Shown here: piece after piece, positions 22,253-32,080 of the stretch
How positions within the stretch are numbered: position 1 is the first letter of the stretch
Layout of the letters: each line of letters starts with the position of its first letter
Source: Ochotona curzoniae
Lineage: Eukaryota; Chordata; Mammalia; Lagomorpha; Ochotonidae
Assembly (NCBI RefSeq): GCF_017591425.1
Contig: NW_024465751.1
Location: 9,858,001 to 9,922,000 of the forward strand
DNA length: 64,000 nucleotides
Direction of reading: 5' to 3'
Made by a program: the position numbers and the translations under genes
Notes under the pieces: generated by a model
What the model was told of the DNA's origin: nothing
What the model saw: the letters and a program-made list of their open reading frames with translations, nothing else
Databases searched by the model: none

Positions 22253-22614
22253 CTTGGTTTTTGAAAGCAATCATCTCTCAATGCCTATGAGGGATGGTTT
22301 CCGGCTCTAACACACTCCAGCCCTGTGTAAAATGATGTAGTGTTTGGACTCAGCCTATGAACCCTGCCTCTTCCATGCACATTAAATCACCTCTAGGTTA
22401 CTGCTACTGACAGGACGTAAATATATGTAAATAGTTGCTAAATTGTATTGCTTAGGGAATAATGGTTAGAAAAACAGTTTCCTCCCCTTGCACGTTTTTT
22501 CCCAAATATTTTTTAAGTCTTTTCATTTGCTTGAACCCTGGAATGAGCAACATGCAGACAAGGGGCCCCAACCATGTAAACCTATGATTACTCAAGGCCC
22601 AAAACTGCAGTGGT
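22253..22614. other. Unique non-coding sequence
   Basis: AT-leaning spacer without supported features. Confidence 0.4.
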
Positions 22615-22850
22615 ATTTCTTTTTAAACATGTATTTGAGAACCAAAGTGAAAATGAGCATTCCCATCTCTGGCTCACTCCCTGGAGACCTGTGGTAGCTA
22701 TGGCTTGGATGAGCCAAAGCTGGGAAATCCATCCAGGTCTCCCACGTGGGGGCAGGTAGCCAATGACGTGGGCCATCCACCACTGCCTCCCCGGGTCTGC
22801 ATGAGCAGGAGCTGCAGCCAGGAGGATTCCAGTGTGGAAGGAAATGCCTG
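22615..22850 (-). mobile_element. Older CSINE subfamily copy, worn
   Basis: 'tttttaaacatgtatttgagaacc', 'cattcccatctctggctcactccc', 'gctgggaaatccatccaggtctcccacgtgggggcaggtagccaatgacgtgggccatccaccactgcctccccgggtctgcatgagcaggagctg' give the minus-strand CSINE order. Confidence 0.75.
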
Positions 22851-22883
22851 GTCTTCATGCCTCCCTCCCTCCCTTTCTTTCTT

Positions 22884-23231
22884 TTTTTAAAGATTTATTA
22901 TTATTATTATTTTATTGGAAAGGCAGATATACAGAGAGGAGAGACAGAGAGGAAGATCTTCCGTCCGATGATTCACTCCCTAAGTGAGCGCAACGGGTCG
23001 ATGCTATGCCTGTCCGAAGCCAGGAGCCTCTTCCAGATCTCCCACGCGGGTGCAGGGTCCCAAAGCGCTGGTGCAGGGTCCCAAAGCTTTGGGCTGTCCT
23101 TGACTGCTCTCCCGGGCCACAGGCAGGGAGCTGGAAGGGAAGCGGGGCTGCCGGGATAGAACCGGCGCCCATATGGGATCCCAGGCATGCAAGGCGAGGA
23201 CCTTAACCACTGCACCACTGCTCCAGGCCCC
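22884..23231 (-). mobile_element. Young pika-type CSINE with 21-bp internal duplication
   Basis: Minus-strand, well preserved: '(ATT)n', 'ggaaaggcagatatacagagaggagagacagag', 'gatcttccgtccgatgattcac', 'gaaccggcgcccatatgggatcccagg' and 'cactgctccaggcccc'. A 21-bp unit starting GTGCAGGGTCCCAAAGC is present twice in tandem (23050-23070, 23071-23091; 19 of 21 equal). A likely target-site duplication of about 15 bp lies at 22869-22883 and 23232-23247, with one mismatch and one indel. Confidence 0.92.
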
Positions 23232-23479
23232 CTCCATTTCTTTTCTTCCTTTTTCTTTTTTGGTTAAAGTTCAGCACCCAGCATTACTGGCATTAGGATC
23301 TGATAAGCAGTTCAAATTTTGAATGTTTCAGAGTGCACAGGTTTATACATAGGCAGATGTGACTTTATAGCAGAAACACCTGTGGAATCGAAGCTATATT
23401 ACAGATTCTAATAGCCATATATAACATAATAACTATTAAATATCAAATATGAATGCTGAATATTTTCAATGTTCAGTTA

Positions 23480-23558
23480 AGAATCATTTATTGAGTGCTT
23501 GTACATACCAGGTTCTACAGTAAGTATGAAGCAGGCACAAGTAACAGACAGTACAACA
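23480..23558 (+). repeat. L2-like fragment
   Basis: 'agaatcatttattgagtgcttgtacataccaggttctac' matches the L2 'tcatttattgagtgcctactatgtgccaggcactgt' motif. The following SINE interrupts it. Confidence 0.6.
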
Positions 23559-23559
23559 G

Positions 23560-23880
23560 GGTTGGCAGGTTAAGCTGCTGCTGGCAACTCAGATAGGCAC
23601 TGGTTTGAGTCCTGGCTGCTCCATTACTGATCCAGCTCCCATTCTGATTAGTGGGAAAAACAGTAGAAGACGGCTCAGGTTCTTGGGCACCTGCCATCCA
23701 TGTAGGAGATCCAGAAGAAGCTCCTGGCTCCTGGTTTTGGCCTGGCATAACCCTGGCTGTTACAAGCATTTGGCGAGCGAGCCAGTGGATGGAAGATTTT
23801 TCTCTGTGCCTCTTTCTCTTTTTCTAACCCTGCTTTCCAAATAAAATAAAATTTAAATTAAAAAAAAAAACTTTAAAAAA
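23560..23880 (+). mobile_element. CSINE
   Basis: Plus-strand copy: 'ggttaagctgctgctggcaactcagataggcactggtttgagtcctggctgctcc', 'cacctgccatccatgtaggagatccagaagaagctcctggctcctggttttggcctggc', 'ggcgagcgagccagtggatgg', ending 'ctgctttccaaataaaataaaa' plus an A-rich tail. This copy has the 'gctttccaaataaa' end, the older form. Confidence 0.88.
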
Positions 23881-23924
23881 TGGTTCAACAAGGCAGAAAG
23901 ATTGAGTGTGAAAAAGTATGAGGA

Positions 23925-24003
23925 TGCTTCAAAAACTTCATGGAAAGGGGAATTAAAAGTTTATATCGCCACACAAAAAATTAAAATTCCATGCCTCTGA
24001 GAG
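23925..24003 (+). repeat. Mariner-like MITE, partial copy A
   Basis: 'gaggatgcttcaaaaacttcatggaaaggggaattaaaagtttat...ccacacaaaaaattaaaattccatgc' corresponds to one half of a mammalian mariner-like element whose ends read CTTCAAAAAGTTCATGGAAA. It stops abruptly at about 24003. Confidence 0.6.
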
Positions 24004-24112
24004 TTCTTCAAAAAGTTCATGAAAATGTATAGAATGAAGAAACTATCCCTGAATCTTATTTTTTTTCCACCCAAATAAGTATATCACTAAAATTTATGTT
24101 TCCAGGAACCAT
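24004..24112 (-). repeat. Mariner-like MITE, partial copy B
   Basis: Begins with the same end motif (TTCTTCAAAAAGTTCATG at about 24003-24020) but continues in the opposite sense, with 'gaatgaagaaactatccctgaatc', 'ccacccaaataagtat' and a worn 'tgtttccaggaacc' end. It abuts copy A. Other copies of the family are at 33750 and 39462. Confidence 0.6.
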
Positions 24113-24744
24113 GGAAGCCCTTACTCACGTACAGCCCATGAAGGAGGATCGAATGGGAGTGCCTCAGCCTCAGCGCGCATCTGAGGTGTGTGCGGCGTGC
24201 CCCTCCCCTTTCCCTCCTGAGCCCACCTCACTCTCTCCCCACCTCACCGCCACTCTGCCTGCAGCCCCGTGCGGCTGGGCTGTGTTCCTCTCTGGAATAC
24301 TGTCTTCCCTCTCCCGTTCATTCACACCAGGAGTGACAGAGGCAATTCACATGCAGTGGCTGGATGTGTGACAGCAGGTGCGCTCGCTGCGCTCTGCTGG
24401 CAGTCTCTGTTATCCTCCTCAACTGACAATGAGGCACACGGAGCACCCACGAGCAGGGCGGCCCTGCTGCTGGCCTGCCTGGAAGCAGGCACAAGGAAGG
24501 GAGGAACGCTTCCTGGCTGAAGCCTGACAGAACTGGACCCGAGGGAGGTCAGTCCAGCTCAGAAAGAGTGGGAAGCTAGAGGACTGTGTTGCAGGCAGAA
24601 TTCCCCCTTAGTCACTCACAGCAGCCTTTAGTTCCAAAGGGCAGAGGAGGCCCTGCCCAGTTGGCTGCCAGTGCCATCGCTGTCCTTTCTAAGCATGCGC
24701 CATGCCAGGCACCGGAGCTGGTGGAGAAAGAGGCTCCACCTCTA
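24113..24744. other. Unique sequence with a pyrimidine-rich stretch
   Basis: About 24195-24260 is C/T-rich. No gene is supported; frames at 24096-24520 have no domain. Confidence 0.4.
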
Positions 24745-24870
24745 TTTCCATAGCAACTCTGCAGGGCAGGTGTTCATAGACCCAGTCTACAGAGGGAAAG
24801 GCTGAACCTGTGAGAGATGACTAAGTTGCTAAGAGTCACAAGGGTAGGAAGCTCATTACTGGACTTGGAC
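24745..24870 (-). repeat. MIR-like SINE fragment
   Basis: 'ccatagcaactctgcagggcaggtgttcatagacccagtctacagagggaaaggctgaacc' and 'gactaagttgctaagagtcacaagggtaggaagctc' follow the minus-strand MIR order. Confidence 0.7.
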
Positions 24871-24904
24871 ATAGTTCTGAGTCATCGTTCCTTAACACCC
24901 CCAC

Positions 24905-24906
<2 letters not shown>

Positions 24907-24972
<66 letters not shown>
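24907..24972. repeat. (AC)33 microsatellite
   Basis: About 66 bp of uninterrupted AC. It is the longest pure dinucleotide tract in the window, likely polymorphic and able to form Z-DNA. Confidence 0.97.
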
Positions 24973-24975
<3 letters not shown>

Positions 24976-25046
24976 TTCAACAGGGAATGCATGACTGGAG
25001 AGGCCGCCTGTTTGGCCTATCTGCCCCACCAGCCCCATCCTACTCT

Positions 25047-25310
25047 TCTTAAAAATATTCATTTATCTGAAAGGCAGAGTAACAGAGAAAGAGTGAGAGA
25101 TTCTCCATCAGCTAGTTTGTTTCCCAAATGGTCACAAGGGCTGGGGTAGGCCAGGCCAAAGCGAGGAGCCAGGAACTCCACCTGGGTATCCCATGTGGAT
25201 GGCAGACGGTCCAAGCACTGACGCCATCTTGTGTTGCTCACTCAGTATATTAGCTGGGAGCTGGATTGGAAGCGGAGCAGCTGGGACTTGAATTAGCACT
25301 TCACCCTACC
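25047..25310 (-). mobile_element. CSINE, old copy
   Basis: Minus-strand: 'cttaaaaatattcatttatctgaaaggcagagtaacagagaaagagtgagagattctccatc', 'gccaaagcgaggagccaggaactccacctgggtatcccatgtggatggcagacggtccaagcactgacgccatc', 'gctggattggaagcggagcagctgggacttgaattagcac'. The head is truncated. Confidence 0.82.
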
Positions 25311-27421
25311 CCCAATTTTCAGGTAAGATTCTGCTGACTCCAAAAAAGGCTGAGGTCACAACCACCCTATAGAGGATGGGTACAAGTCAACGACATGAAT
25401 ATTTATAAGAAATTCTATACCTGATCTACCTTTGTTTCATAGCAGTTTCCCAAGAAGATGTGCCTGGCATGGGGAAGGGCAGTGCGTCCTTTGCTCTTTC
25501 AACAACCCGTCATGGGTCACTGACCATGGGTCAGACTGTGGGGAGACAAGGTGAGCCTCAGTCTTCCAACCACCAGGGTGGAGGTTAAAATCTCAGTGGC
25601 CTCACTCTGCCAACCAAGGCACCATACAAGGGTGGCGGACAGGCAGAGAAGGCCATCTGAGGACATAGCAAATGGAGGCGAGGTCCAAACAGTAAGCAGC
25701 AGCATAACAGGCAAAGACAGAGAAGAGTTGAGCAACAGAGAGGAGTGAGGGGGCCTTGGTGGACACCAGGGCCAGGAGGTGGCCAGAGTGGCCGAACCAG
25801 AGAGGCCAGAGGAAAGGGCTGGGTCCCATCTTCCAGGGATCTGAGTCATTGCTAGAAGTTGGATCTTCATCTGCGAGTAATGGAGGCTGATTGTCTACAT
25901 GTGCTGGTACCAGGTGGCCCTCAGAATTCTTTTTTGAAAGAAAGAGCATATCCTGTTTAAGTGCCCCTTCTTCCCTCACCCCCACCAAAGTCCTTCAGGC
26001 CATGGCACAGGCAGTACAGAAGATTCTTTGGAAAGGCACAGGGTGATGGGATCTGGGCTGGGAAGAATTCTCCCAGGAACCCTGAGTCCCAGGGAACCCT
26101 GGCTCTGACTGGCTGCTGGGAGGTGCCAGGGTGATGCATCCATCTTTGATTGTGGCTCATGTTTCCAGGGGAAAGACACGGCTCCCTGGAGACTGGGTCC
26201 GGGTGAAAACCGGCTGTTGCGACAGAGACATAAGTGAGCTGGAAACACAAGCTCTCTGCCCTGAAAATAAGCAACAGCAGCCAAGAGAGGATCAAGCTGC
26301 CGGACTCTGCTTTTTCATGATGCCCGGTCGCAGGTACCAGGACCAGGGCAGGATGATGGCTGGTGAGAAATCAGTTATCCGGTTAGGATCTGCACCGAGC
26401 ATCCCCCAGAGTGGGTGGGGACTCCTTACTGTACAGGTACAGGGGCAGAGGACGCTCTTGGCTGCCACCTGAGAAAGCCAGTTTAGGATGTGGTGTCTGC
26501 CACTGAAGGAATTTTACATCTAGAGACAAAATATTTCGTTTGCTCAGAGTCTTAGCTGTGTCACACATAAGGTGGGATATGATGGGGATTAGAGAAGGGA
26601 ATGAAAGTCAAATGCTGAGTTTTGAACCCAAGGTTGCCTGAATATGATCATTCTTTCCCCTCCCCCACTGTCTTTTCAATTTGGGGCTTGTCCCCCTGCT
26701 TCACTATGAGCTGGTAGAGAAGAAGTGGGTGAGCTGTGCTGGTTTCACTTCCCATCTTAGACGGAGCTTGTAGTTTCTGTCCATGCTTGGAACGCATCTG
26801 GGTGTTCAGGGGGTGTTATAACCCTGTGTAAATTGTGTCCTAAATACAAGGCAGAGGCTGAGGGTACATGAGGAAACGGCAACTAGCTGTGTTTTCTCCC
26901 AACTGTATCTTGTTTCAGATCCTTTATTAAATGTCTTACGCACTGCTTGCCTTCAGGGTCAAAATAAAATTTCCAGAGGTTTTTCACTTTGCACTCATAA
27001 ATGGTCCTCACTAAATTCTCTTGTTTAATGTGTGTGAGAGCATAAATGTACTGACTCATACTTGGAAAAACTCTCTCTCCCTAACGCATTCCAAATTTGT
27101 CGAGTCACATGAATTGAGTAAGAACACTGAACGTGGCTGCTAGCCCCAGGCCGACGCACCATGAAGCCAGCAGTGTGGGGCTCTGTCTCACCCGTCCCTG
27201 TCCCTTGCCTCACGGGAGCAGAGCTGGCGGTACCCTACAATGAGTGCTGCACACAGCATGCAGAGGCAGAGCTGGCAAGGCCTGGGATGGATGTGGCAAA
27301 GCCAAACTCTGAATCCAAGGCGAAACCCAATCCCAAATCTGCATCTAGGATCACCCCCACTGAACAGCTTCCCTGACTAGGTCAAGCCCTCATTGGCGCT
27401 ATCCCCAAGCTCTCTTCATGC
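25311..27421. other. Unique non-coding sequence, 2.1 kb
   Basis: No supported gene. Frames at 25517-25988 (minus), 25957-26295 (minus) and 26131-26472 (plus) of 110-128 codons overlap on opposite strands and show no domain. An AT-rich, repeat-free part lies at 26850-27080. Confidence 0.45.
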
Positions 27422-27545
27422 TGGCTTCCTTAACCCTCACTGTCACCCCACTGGGGAGATACACAACTAATCCTGTTTTCCAAGTGAGGACACCGAGGCA
27501 TCAGTCATAACTCCAGGTGGCTTGGGGCACACCCACAGCTCTTGC
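27422..27545 (-). repeat. MIR-like SINE fragment
   Basis: 'ttccttaaccctcactgtcaccccactggggagatacacaactaatcctgttttccaagtgaggacaccgaggcatcag' resembles 'taatcctcacaacaaccctatgaggtagg...tcccattttacagatgaggaaactgaggca'. Confidence 0.65.
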
Positions 27546-28059
27546 ACTTCAGATTGTCCCAAGCACAAGGAGGTCATCACATGCCCCGGCAGCACAAGTA
27601 GGTATTCACATGCTCCGACTGGCAGAATCTGGGAGAACTCCTGGGAGACCTTACCATGTTAGGGAGAAGGGCAGACCCAGGAAGGGAAGTCCTAGGACAT
27701 GAGTCTCATTCGGGTTCCACGCAGCCTTCCTCCCCAGGGCCTCTCTGCACATGACCAGGAGGCTCCAGACATGCAGGGAGGAAGTGGGGAGACAGTGCCA
27801 CTGCAGGTACCTCTGTCACTCCAGCAGTAGGCCCCACTCTCCTAGGGCCTGGGAAGGCTCAGCCACAGACCTGGGAAGCACAGCACACTCCCCCCTGAAC
27901 CCTCTTCAGTTTTCTGACTCCTTGGGGAGAATGAGAACAAGGGGTCTGCTGCACCTTGGTCATTACTGGGCTTCCACCCCTCCCCTCACCCCCCAAGCCA
28001 GGACATGGCAGGGAGGATGTGCCCCTTAGCAAGCACAGGTGGGTTGTGAGGCACTGTGG
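27546..28059. other. Unique non-coding sequence
   Basis: No gene, repeat or regulatory cluster recognised. Confidence 0.4.
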
Positions 28060-28180
28060 GTGTATTCATCTCTCTTACTCTTCCCACGATCCTGTGTGCT
28101 TGGCATGACGGAGGCAAGTAAGAACATAAGGAGGTTGGCTAAGGTCACTTGGTGAGTGGCAGAGTTAGACATCAAGCTTC
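28060..28180 (-). repeat. MIR-like SINE fragment
   Basis: 'cttactcttcccacgatcctgtgtg' and 'aggaggttggctaaggtcacttggtgagtggcagagttagacatcaagctt' match the minus-strand MIR 'gaggttaagtaacttgcccaaggtcacacagctagtaagtggcagagccgg' segment. Confidence 0.65.
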
Positions 28181-28864
28181 AGTGTGCCTGACAGGAAGGT
28201 CTGCACCAAAGCCATTGGACTTCGCTGCTTCCCTCCTTCTGTGTTCCCAGAATTCACACAGTAAGGGGGTAGGAAATACCAGTGGATTGCAAGATCTGGA
28301 ATGCCATGTTTTCCAGAAGTTGAACAGCCAGAAAAATCTCTCCCTCCCACTATCTAGGTAGCCAGCCCTCCACTAAGCAATGACACAGAAGGACATAGTC
28401 TCAGACTGATGGCTGTGGATCAAACACCAGCCACAGAGCTGTCTAGTTGGAGCAGCACAAGGTGTTAAAAACCAGTAGCAGGGAGCTGGAGTGCCCACAG
28501 GCCATGCTAGATGCCCAGGATACATACAGCCATACAGGCAGAGGAGGAGCGGCCAAGGAGAAGGGTGGATGAGAGGAGGCTGTGTGGAAAGTGGGGCACC
28601 AGTTGTGGGGTGCACTGCAAGGAGGGGAGCAGAGGGCAGGGTGCAGAGAAAGGGTGTGGCTGAGCCAGGAGAGAGCAGTGGGTGGGCAGTTATGTGTGGC
28701 TGAGATGATGCACAGGCTGAAGAGGCAGGTGCAGTGGACATAGGGGTGCGTGCTCACCCTGTCCCATGTGGACACTGTCTTGCATGGTCAGGAGTCCCAG
28801 AACCTTCACCAGCAAGGGCACGTGGGGTCTTCTATGCTGTGAACACATCCGGATGTGGGACTTC
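28181..28864. other. Unique non-coding sequence
   Basis: No supported gene. Minus-strand frames at 28373-28775 overlap each other and have no domain. 28500-28680 is G-rich. Confidence 0.4.
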
Positions 28865-28990
28865 CCACTTCCGAGCTGTGTCATGGACCCCCTCATCTGT
28901 AAATTGTGCATCCCAACATCATGTCTGTGAGGGCTGCTGTGGGGCTCAGAAGTAAGTGAGGTGAGAAGCCCCCAGTCTCTGCACATGGAC
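28865..28990 (+). repeat. MIR-like SINE fragment
   Basis: 'ccacttccgagctgtgtcatggaccccctcatctgtaaattgtgcatcccaacatcatgtctgtgagggctgctgtggggctc' tracks the MIR 'ccacttactagctgtgtgacc...cctcatctgtaaaatggggat' and 'agggttgttgtgagga'. Confidence 0.65.
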
Positions 28991-29374
28991 AACACTCAGT
29001 GGTGAAAACCTATCACGATGATGACATTTGAGGCGGACCTAGTGGTGGCACTGGTGACGGAGCTGGCTGGTGGGGTGGGGGCAGTGAGCGGCTGGGTTTG
29101 CTAAACTTACTGTAGCCGAGTAAGAGAAGTCCTGATGCTGTGCCCTGGGACTCAGGGGGCAGGAAGAGGAACTTGGAACCTTCTCATCACCCCTTGTGTG
29201 TCCAATGGGAATCTTGCTTGTTGTGAGTGCCGGGTTTCTAGGGGAATTCAACAAGAAGAGAGCTATGGGGCTGCTGCGGATGGAGGAATCACCACCAGCA
29301 TTTCCTTTCTCCCAACAGAGCGGGCATCGCAGGGGAGCCGGGCACCTGGAGCTCTCATCTCTGTAAACCACTGA
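28991..29374. other. Unique non-coding sequence
   Basis: No gene or repeat supported. The long minus-strand frame 29039-29497 (152 codons) has a hydrophobic patch but no recognisable family, and it overlaps the AT-rich block that follows. Confidence 0.4.
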
Positions 29375-29520
29375 GACAAGAAGAACAAAAAAGACGCAAG
29401 CAAGCACTTGATTAAAAATAATTAGCAAGCTCCTGCTTTGGCCCTTTCTGTGATTTTTTTCAGCGTTCTTATCTGTCCTCTCCCTTTCCTTTTGCATTCA
29501 CATCAGTGAGTCAAAACTCC
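29375..29520. promoter_or_regulatory. Candidate conserved non-coding element with AP-1 site
   Basis: Repeat-free AT-rich block with 'cacttgattaaaaataattagc', a pyrimidine-rich middle containing TTATCT (a GATA core on the minus strand) and a perfect AP-1 core TGAGTCA at 29507-29513. Function is inferred. Confidence 0.28.
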
Positions 29521-29634
29521 TCCCAGATTCTCATTCTCAGAGATTTATTTTTTTTAAGCTGGAAATTGTGACCAAGTGCCTCCCCCACAGGTGATAGAGG
29601 AAGCTGAAAGTCACAACAGAAATCATATTAAAGG

Positions 29635-29755
29635 TCATCTCTGCTGTGTGACTCTGGCGACAGTGTTGAACCTCTCTGTGCCTCTGGGATGAAGATGGAT
29701 GAGGACTCTTGGAAATAACTACTGCTGAGAGTGGTTTGGGGAACGGAACGAGGTG
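29635..29755 (+). repeat. MIR-like SINE fragment
   Basis: 'ctgctgtgtgactctggcgacagtgttgaacctctctgtgcctctgggatgaagatggatg' matches MIR 'agctgtgtgaccttgggcaagttacttaacctctctgtgcctcag'. Confidence 0.78.
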
Positions 29756-30131
29756 GAGCATCCAGTGCAAGGCCTGGTAGGATGCAGGGGAAGGGGACAC
29801 ATTTATCCTTTGAAGTCACAGGGTCTTTTAGGACAAATCTTGACTCAGTTTAATGCTCTTCGTGATAGGCACCTTGCAACAAAACACTGGATTCTCATCA
29901 AGTTCCCATGTTCACAAAAGGCAGGAAAATGGCCAGGCCTGTTTTGGGGAATAAAGGACACATTATGGCAGCCACGTGCCACATTTCTGAAACATTCTAC
30001 ATCAACAGAGTCTAACAGGAGCTGAATAGTGCTTCGTAGCTTAGAAACCCCCTACCCCTTTGCTTTCTCCTCTTGCATCATCCAGGGAGCATCATGAATG
30101 GCTCTCAAAATTTTCAACATCAATCAGGAAG
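29756..30131. other. Unique non-coding sequence
   Basis: No gene or repeat recognised. Confidence 0.4.
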
Positions 30132-30458
30132 GATCTTTTTAAATATGTACTTATTTGAAAGGTGGAGTGAGAGAGATAGAGAGAGGAAGAGATTGAGAGA
30201 AATCTTCCATCTGTGCATTTACTCTCTGAATGGCTAAAATAGCTAGGGCTGGGCCACACCAAGCCCAGGAGCCTGGCACTCCATCTTGGTCCCCCATATG
30301 GGTGGCAGGGGCCCAGGTATTTGTTCCATTATCCACAGCTTCCCAGGGCACACCGGCAGGAAGCTGGATCAGAGGTAGAGTATCTAGGATGTGAAACAGT
30401 ACTCACAGGATCCTGGCATTGCAAGTGATGGGTTAACCCACTGCATCCCAGTGTGTCA
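30132..30458 (-). mobile_element. CSINE
   Basis: Minus-strand: 'gatctttttaaatatgtacttatttgaaaggtggagtgagagagatag', 'aaatcttccatctgtgcatttactc', 'aataggctagggctgggcc'-type middle, 'cttggtcccccatatgggtggcaggggcccagg', 'ggatcctggcattgcaagtgatgggttaacccactgcatccc'. Confidence 0.85.
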
Positions 30459-30582
30459 CCAAGAGGGTTGTTGTGTAAGCACTGACCCTTGTGGGCAGGG
30501 CAGTGCCTCTGTGCAGGTGTCTCCTAAGCAGAACTTGCAAGCTGTGAGGGAAAAAACCATGAAGATAGCTTGGAAAAGCGCC

Positions 30583-30832
30583 CAGGGGCAGGCACTTGGT
30601 GCAGTGGTTAAGCTGCTGTCTGGTTCCAGCTTCCTGCTAATGTGCACCCTGTGAGGCAACAACTGATGGCTTCAGCAGTTGGGTCCCTGCTGCTTATATC
30701 AGAGACCTGGATTGAGTTTCAGACTCCTGGCTTTGGCCTAGCCCAACCCTGCCTGCTGTAGGCATTCGGGGAGTGTACCAGTAGGTGGAAGATCTCTGTC
30801 TCTCCGGCTCTTATTCTCTGCCTTAAAAAAAA
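30583..30832 (+). mobile_element. Older CSINE subfamily copy
   Basis: Plus-strand: 'ggggcaggcacttggtgcagtggttaagctgctgtc', then directly 'ttccagcttcctgctaatgtgcaccctgtgaggcaac', 'cctggattgagtttcagactcctggctttggcctagcccaaccctg' and 'ggcattcggggagtgtaccagtaggtggaag'. The second tRNA-like part is deleted. It faces the SINE 125 bp upstream. Confidence 0.83.
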
Positions 30833-31200
30833 TGGCCTTCCAGAGGGAGAAAAGAGCCAGTGCCAATGGAAGCACCTGCATGTGTTGTGTTCAAGGAAGA
30901 GGAGCAGGGCCAGGTGGCTGCAGTGGAGTGACACAGGTAGCAGGAGATGGTGGACTCCTTGGACCCATGTGAGATAAGAGAATGAGAGGAGGATTTGGGG
31001 CAGGAAAGGGACAAAATCTGACTGGTAGTTTTCATGAGTTCAGTAGCTAGGGTGTGTGTGCAAGAGGTAAAGGTGAGTAGGTAGCCAAAAGCTACTGCAA
31101 TGATCCAGGTGCACATTGGTGTTGGGGGTGCTAATGGCGTCTGGTGCACCTGGGCACAGTGAGGGTGGTGACAGGATGCAGCATCACCCTCAATTGGGCA
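30833..31200 (+). repeat. L2-like ancient repeat
   Basis: 'tgtgttcaaggaagaggagcagggccaggtggctgcagtggagtgacacaggtagcaggagatgg', then 'ctactgcaatgatccaggtgcac' follow the order of the mammalian 'gttcaaggaacagcaaggaggccagtgtggctggagcagagtga...tattgcagtagtccaggtgaga' repeat that I associate with L2. Confidence 0.6.
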
Positions 31201-31484
31201 CAGCAGGATTCTGGAAGTCCCACCCATAGCCAGCAACATGCCAGGGGCACTCCTGAGAGTACAGCATAACAGTCCCAGGAGATGTTTGGGGACGTGCAGT
31301 AAAGACAAAACAGCCAACTTTATAGATGGAATGGAATGGGCAAGAATCAGGGAATTGGTGAATGATATGAAAGGCTGCTGACCCACACACTGCAGTTAAC
31401 CCTGGCCCTCTTTCCTGAGATGTTGGAGGGTCCAAGGTGAAGGGTAGACATGTTCTGTCTGGGGAATCTCTCATGAAATGTTAG

Positions 31485-31690
31485 GATGAGGTTCATAATA
31501 ATCACACAATGGTGTCTCAGTGAGGATTATGAAAAGAACAAATGTGGAGTGTTTGCCATGCACCAAACACATGATCTCACTGGAATCTCCATGGCAGGGC
31601 AGGCAGTACTACCTCCCTCATTCCATGGAAGACAGCAGTGGGCTGAGAGGCTCACATCCTGTGACTTCCAGAGCCTGTTTGGAAGGGTCT
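31485..31690 (-). repeat. MIR SINE
   Basis: 'gagtgtttgccatgcaccaaacacatgatctcactggaatctccatggcagggcaggcagtactacctccctcattccatggaagacagcag' follows the minus-strand MIR 3'-to-middle order. Confidence 0.7.
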
Positions 31691-31884
31691 TTGCTGGTAT
31701 AGTCAAAGATCTCCAGGTCCTTCTGGGTTCTCCAGGGCAGCCCCAAGTGTGATGGCAAGTGTTTGCCTAAAAGCCAGGGAGAAGAGGCAGTAGTGTGGAG
31801 CGGAGGCCGAGGACTGCCGCTGCCTGTGATGCCAGCACTGACACCAGAGGCAGCGGGAGGCAGGAAGGTGCTTTCCCCTTGAAC

Positions 31885-31985
31885 TCCCTGCAGGAACAGG
31901 GCCCTGCGGACATTGCACCTCCAACTCCTGGCCTGCTGTCCAGCATTTTAAATCACCCAGTTTGTGAACATTAGTTATGGCAGCT
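31885..31985 (+). mobile_element. MLT1-type LTR, 3' end only
   Basis: 'gggccctgcggacattgcacctccaactcctggcctgctgtccagcattttaaatcacccagtttgtgaacattagttatggcagc' matches the MLT1 end 'ccctgccgacaccttga..acttctggcctcca...taagccacccagtttgtggtactttgttatggcagc'. It is a short non-coding LTR relic. Confidence 0.75.
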
Positions 31986-32080
31986 GTCAGAGATGAATGG
32001 AATGAGGAGATCTGGGCACAGAAGGGGGAGGTCACACAGCAAGTGAGTGACAGAGCTGACCATTTGAGAGGTGGGTATTG
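31986..32080 (-). repeat. MIR-like SINE fragment
   Basis: 'aggtcacacagcaagtgagtgacagagctgacc' is close to the MIR 'aggtcacacagctagtaagtggcagagccgg' segment. Confidence 0.65.

Noticed and set aside
22912..23237. Several overlapping frames on both strands near 23 kb
   Set aside because: All are translations of one CSINE.
24907..24972. CRISPR-like or satellite array
   Set aside because: It is a plain dinucleotide microsatellite with no spacer structure.
30823..31386. 187-codon minus-strand reading frame
   Set aside because: It lies antisense to an L2-like repeat and the end of a SINE; no known domain.
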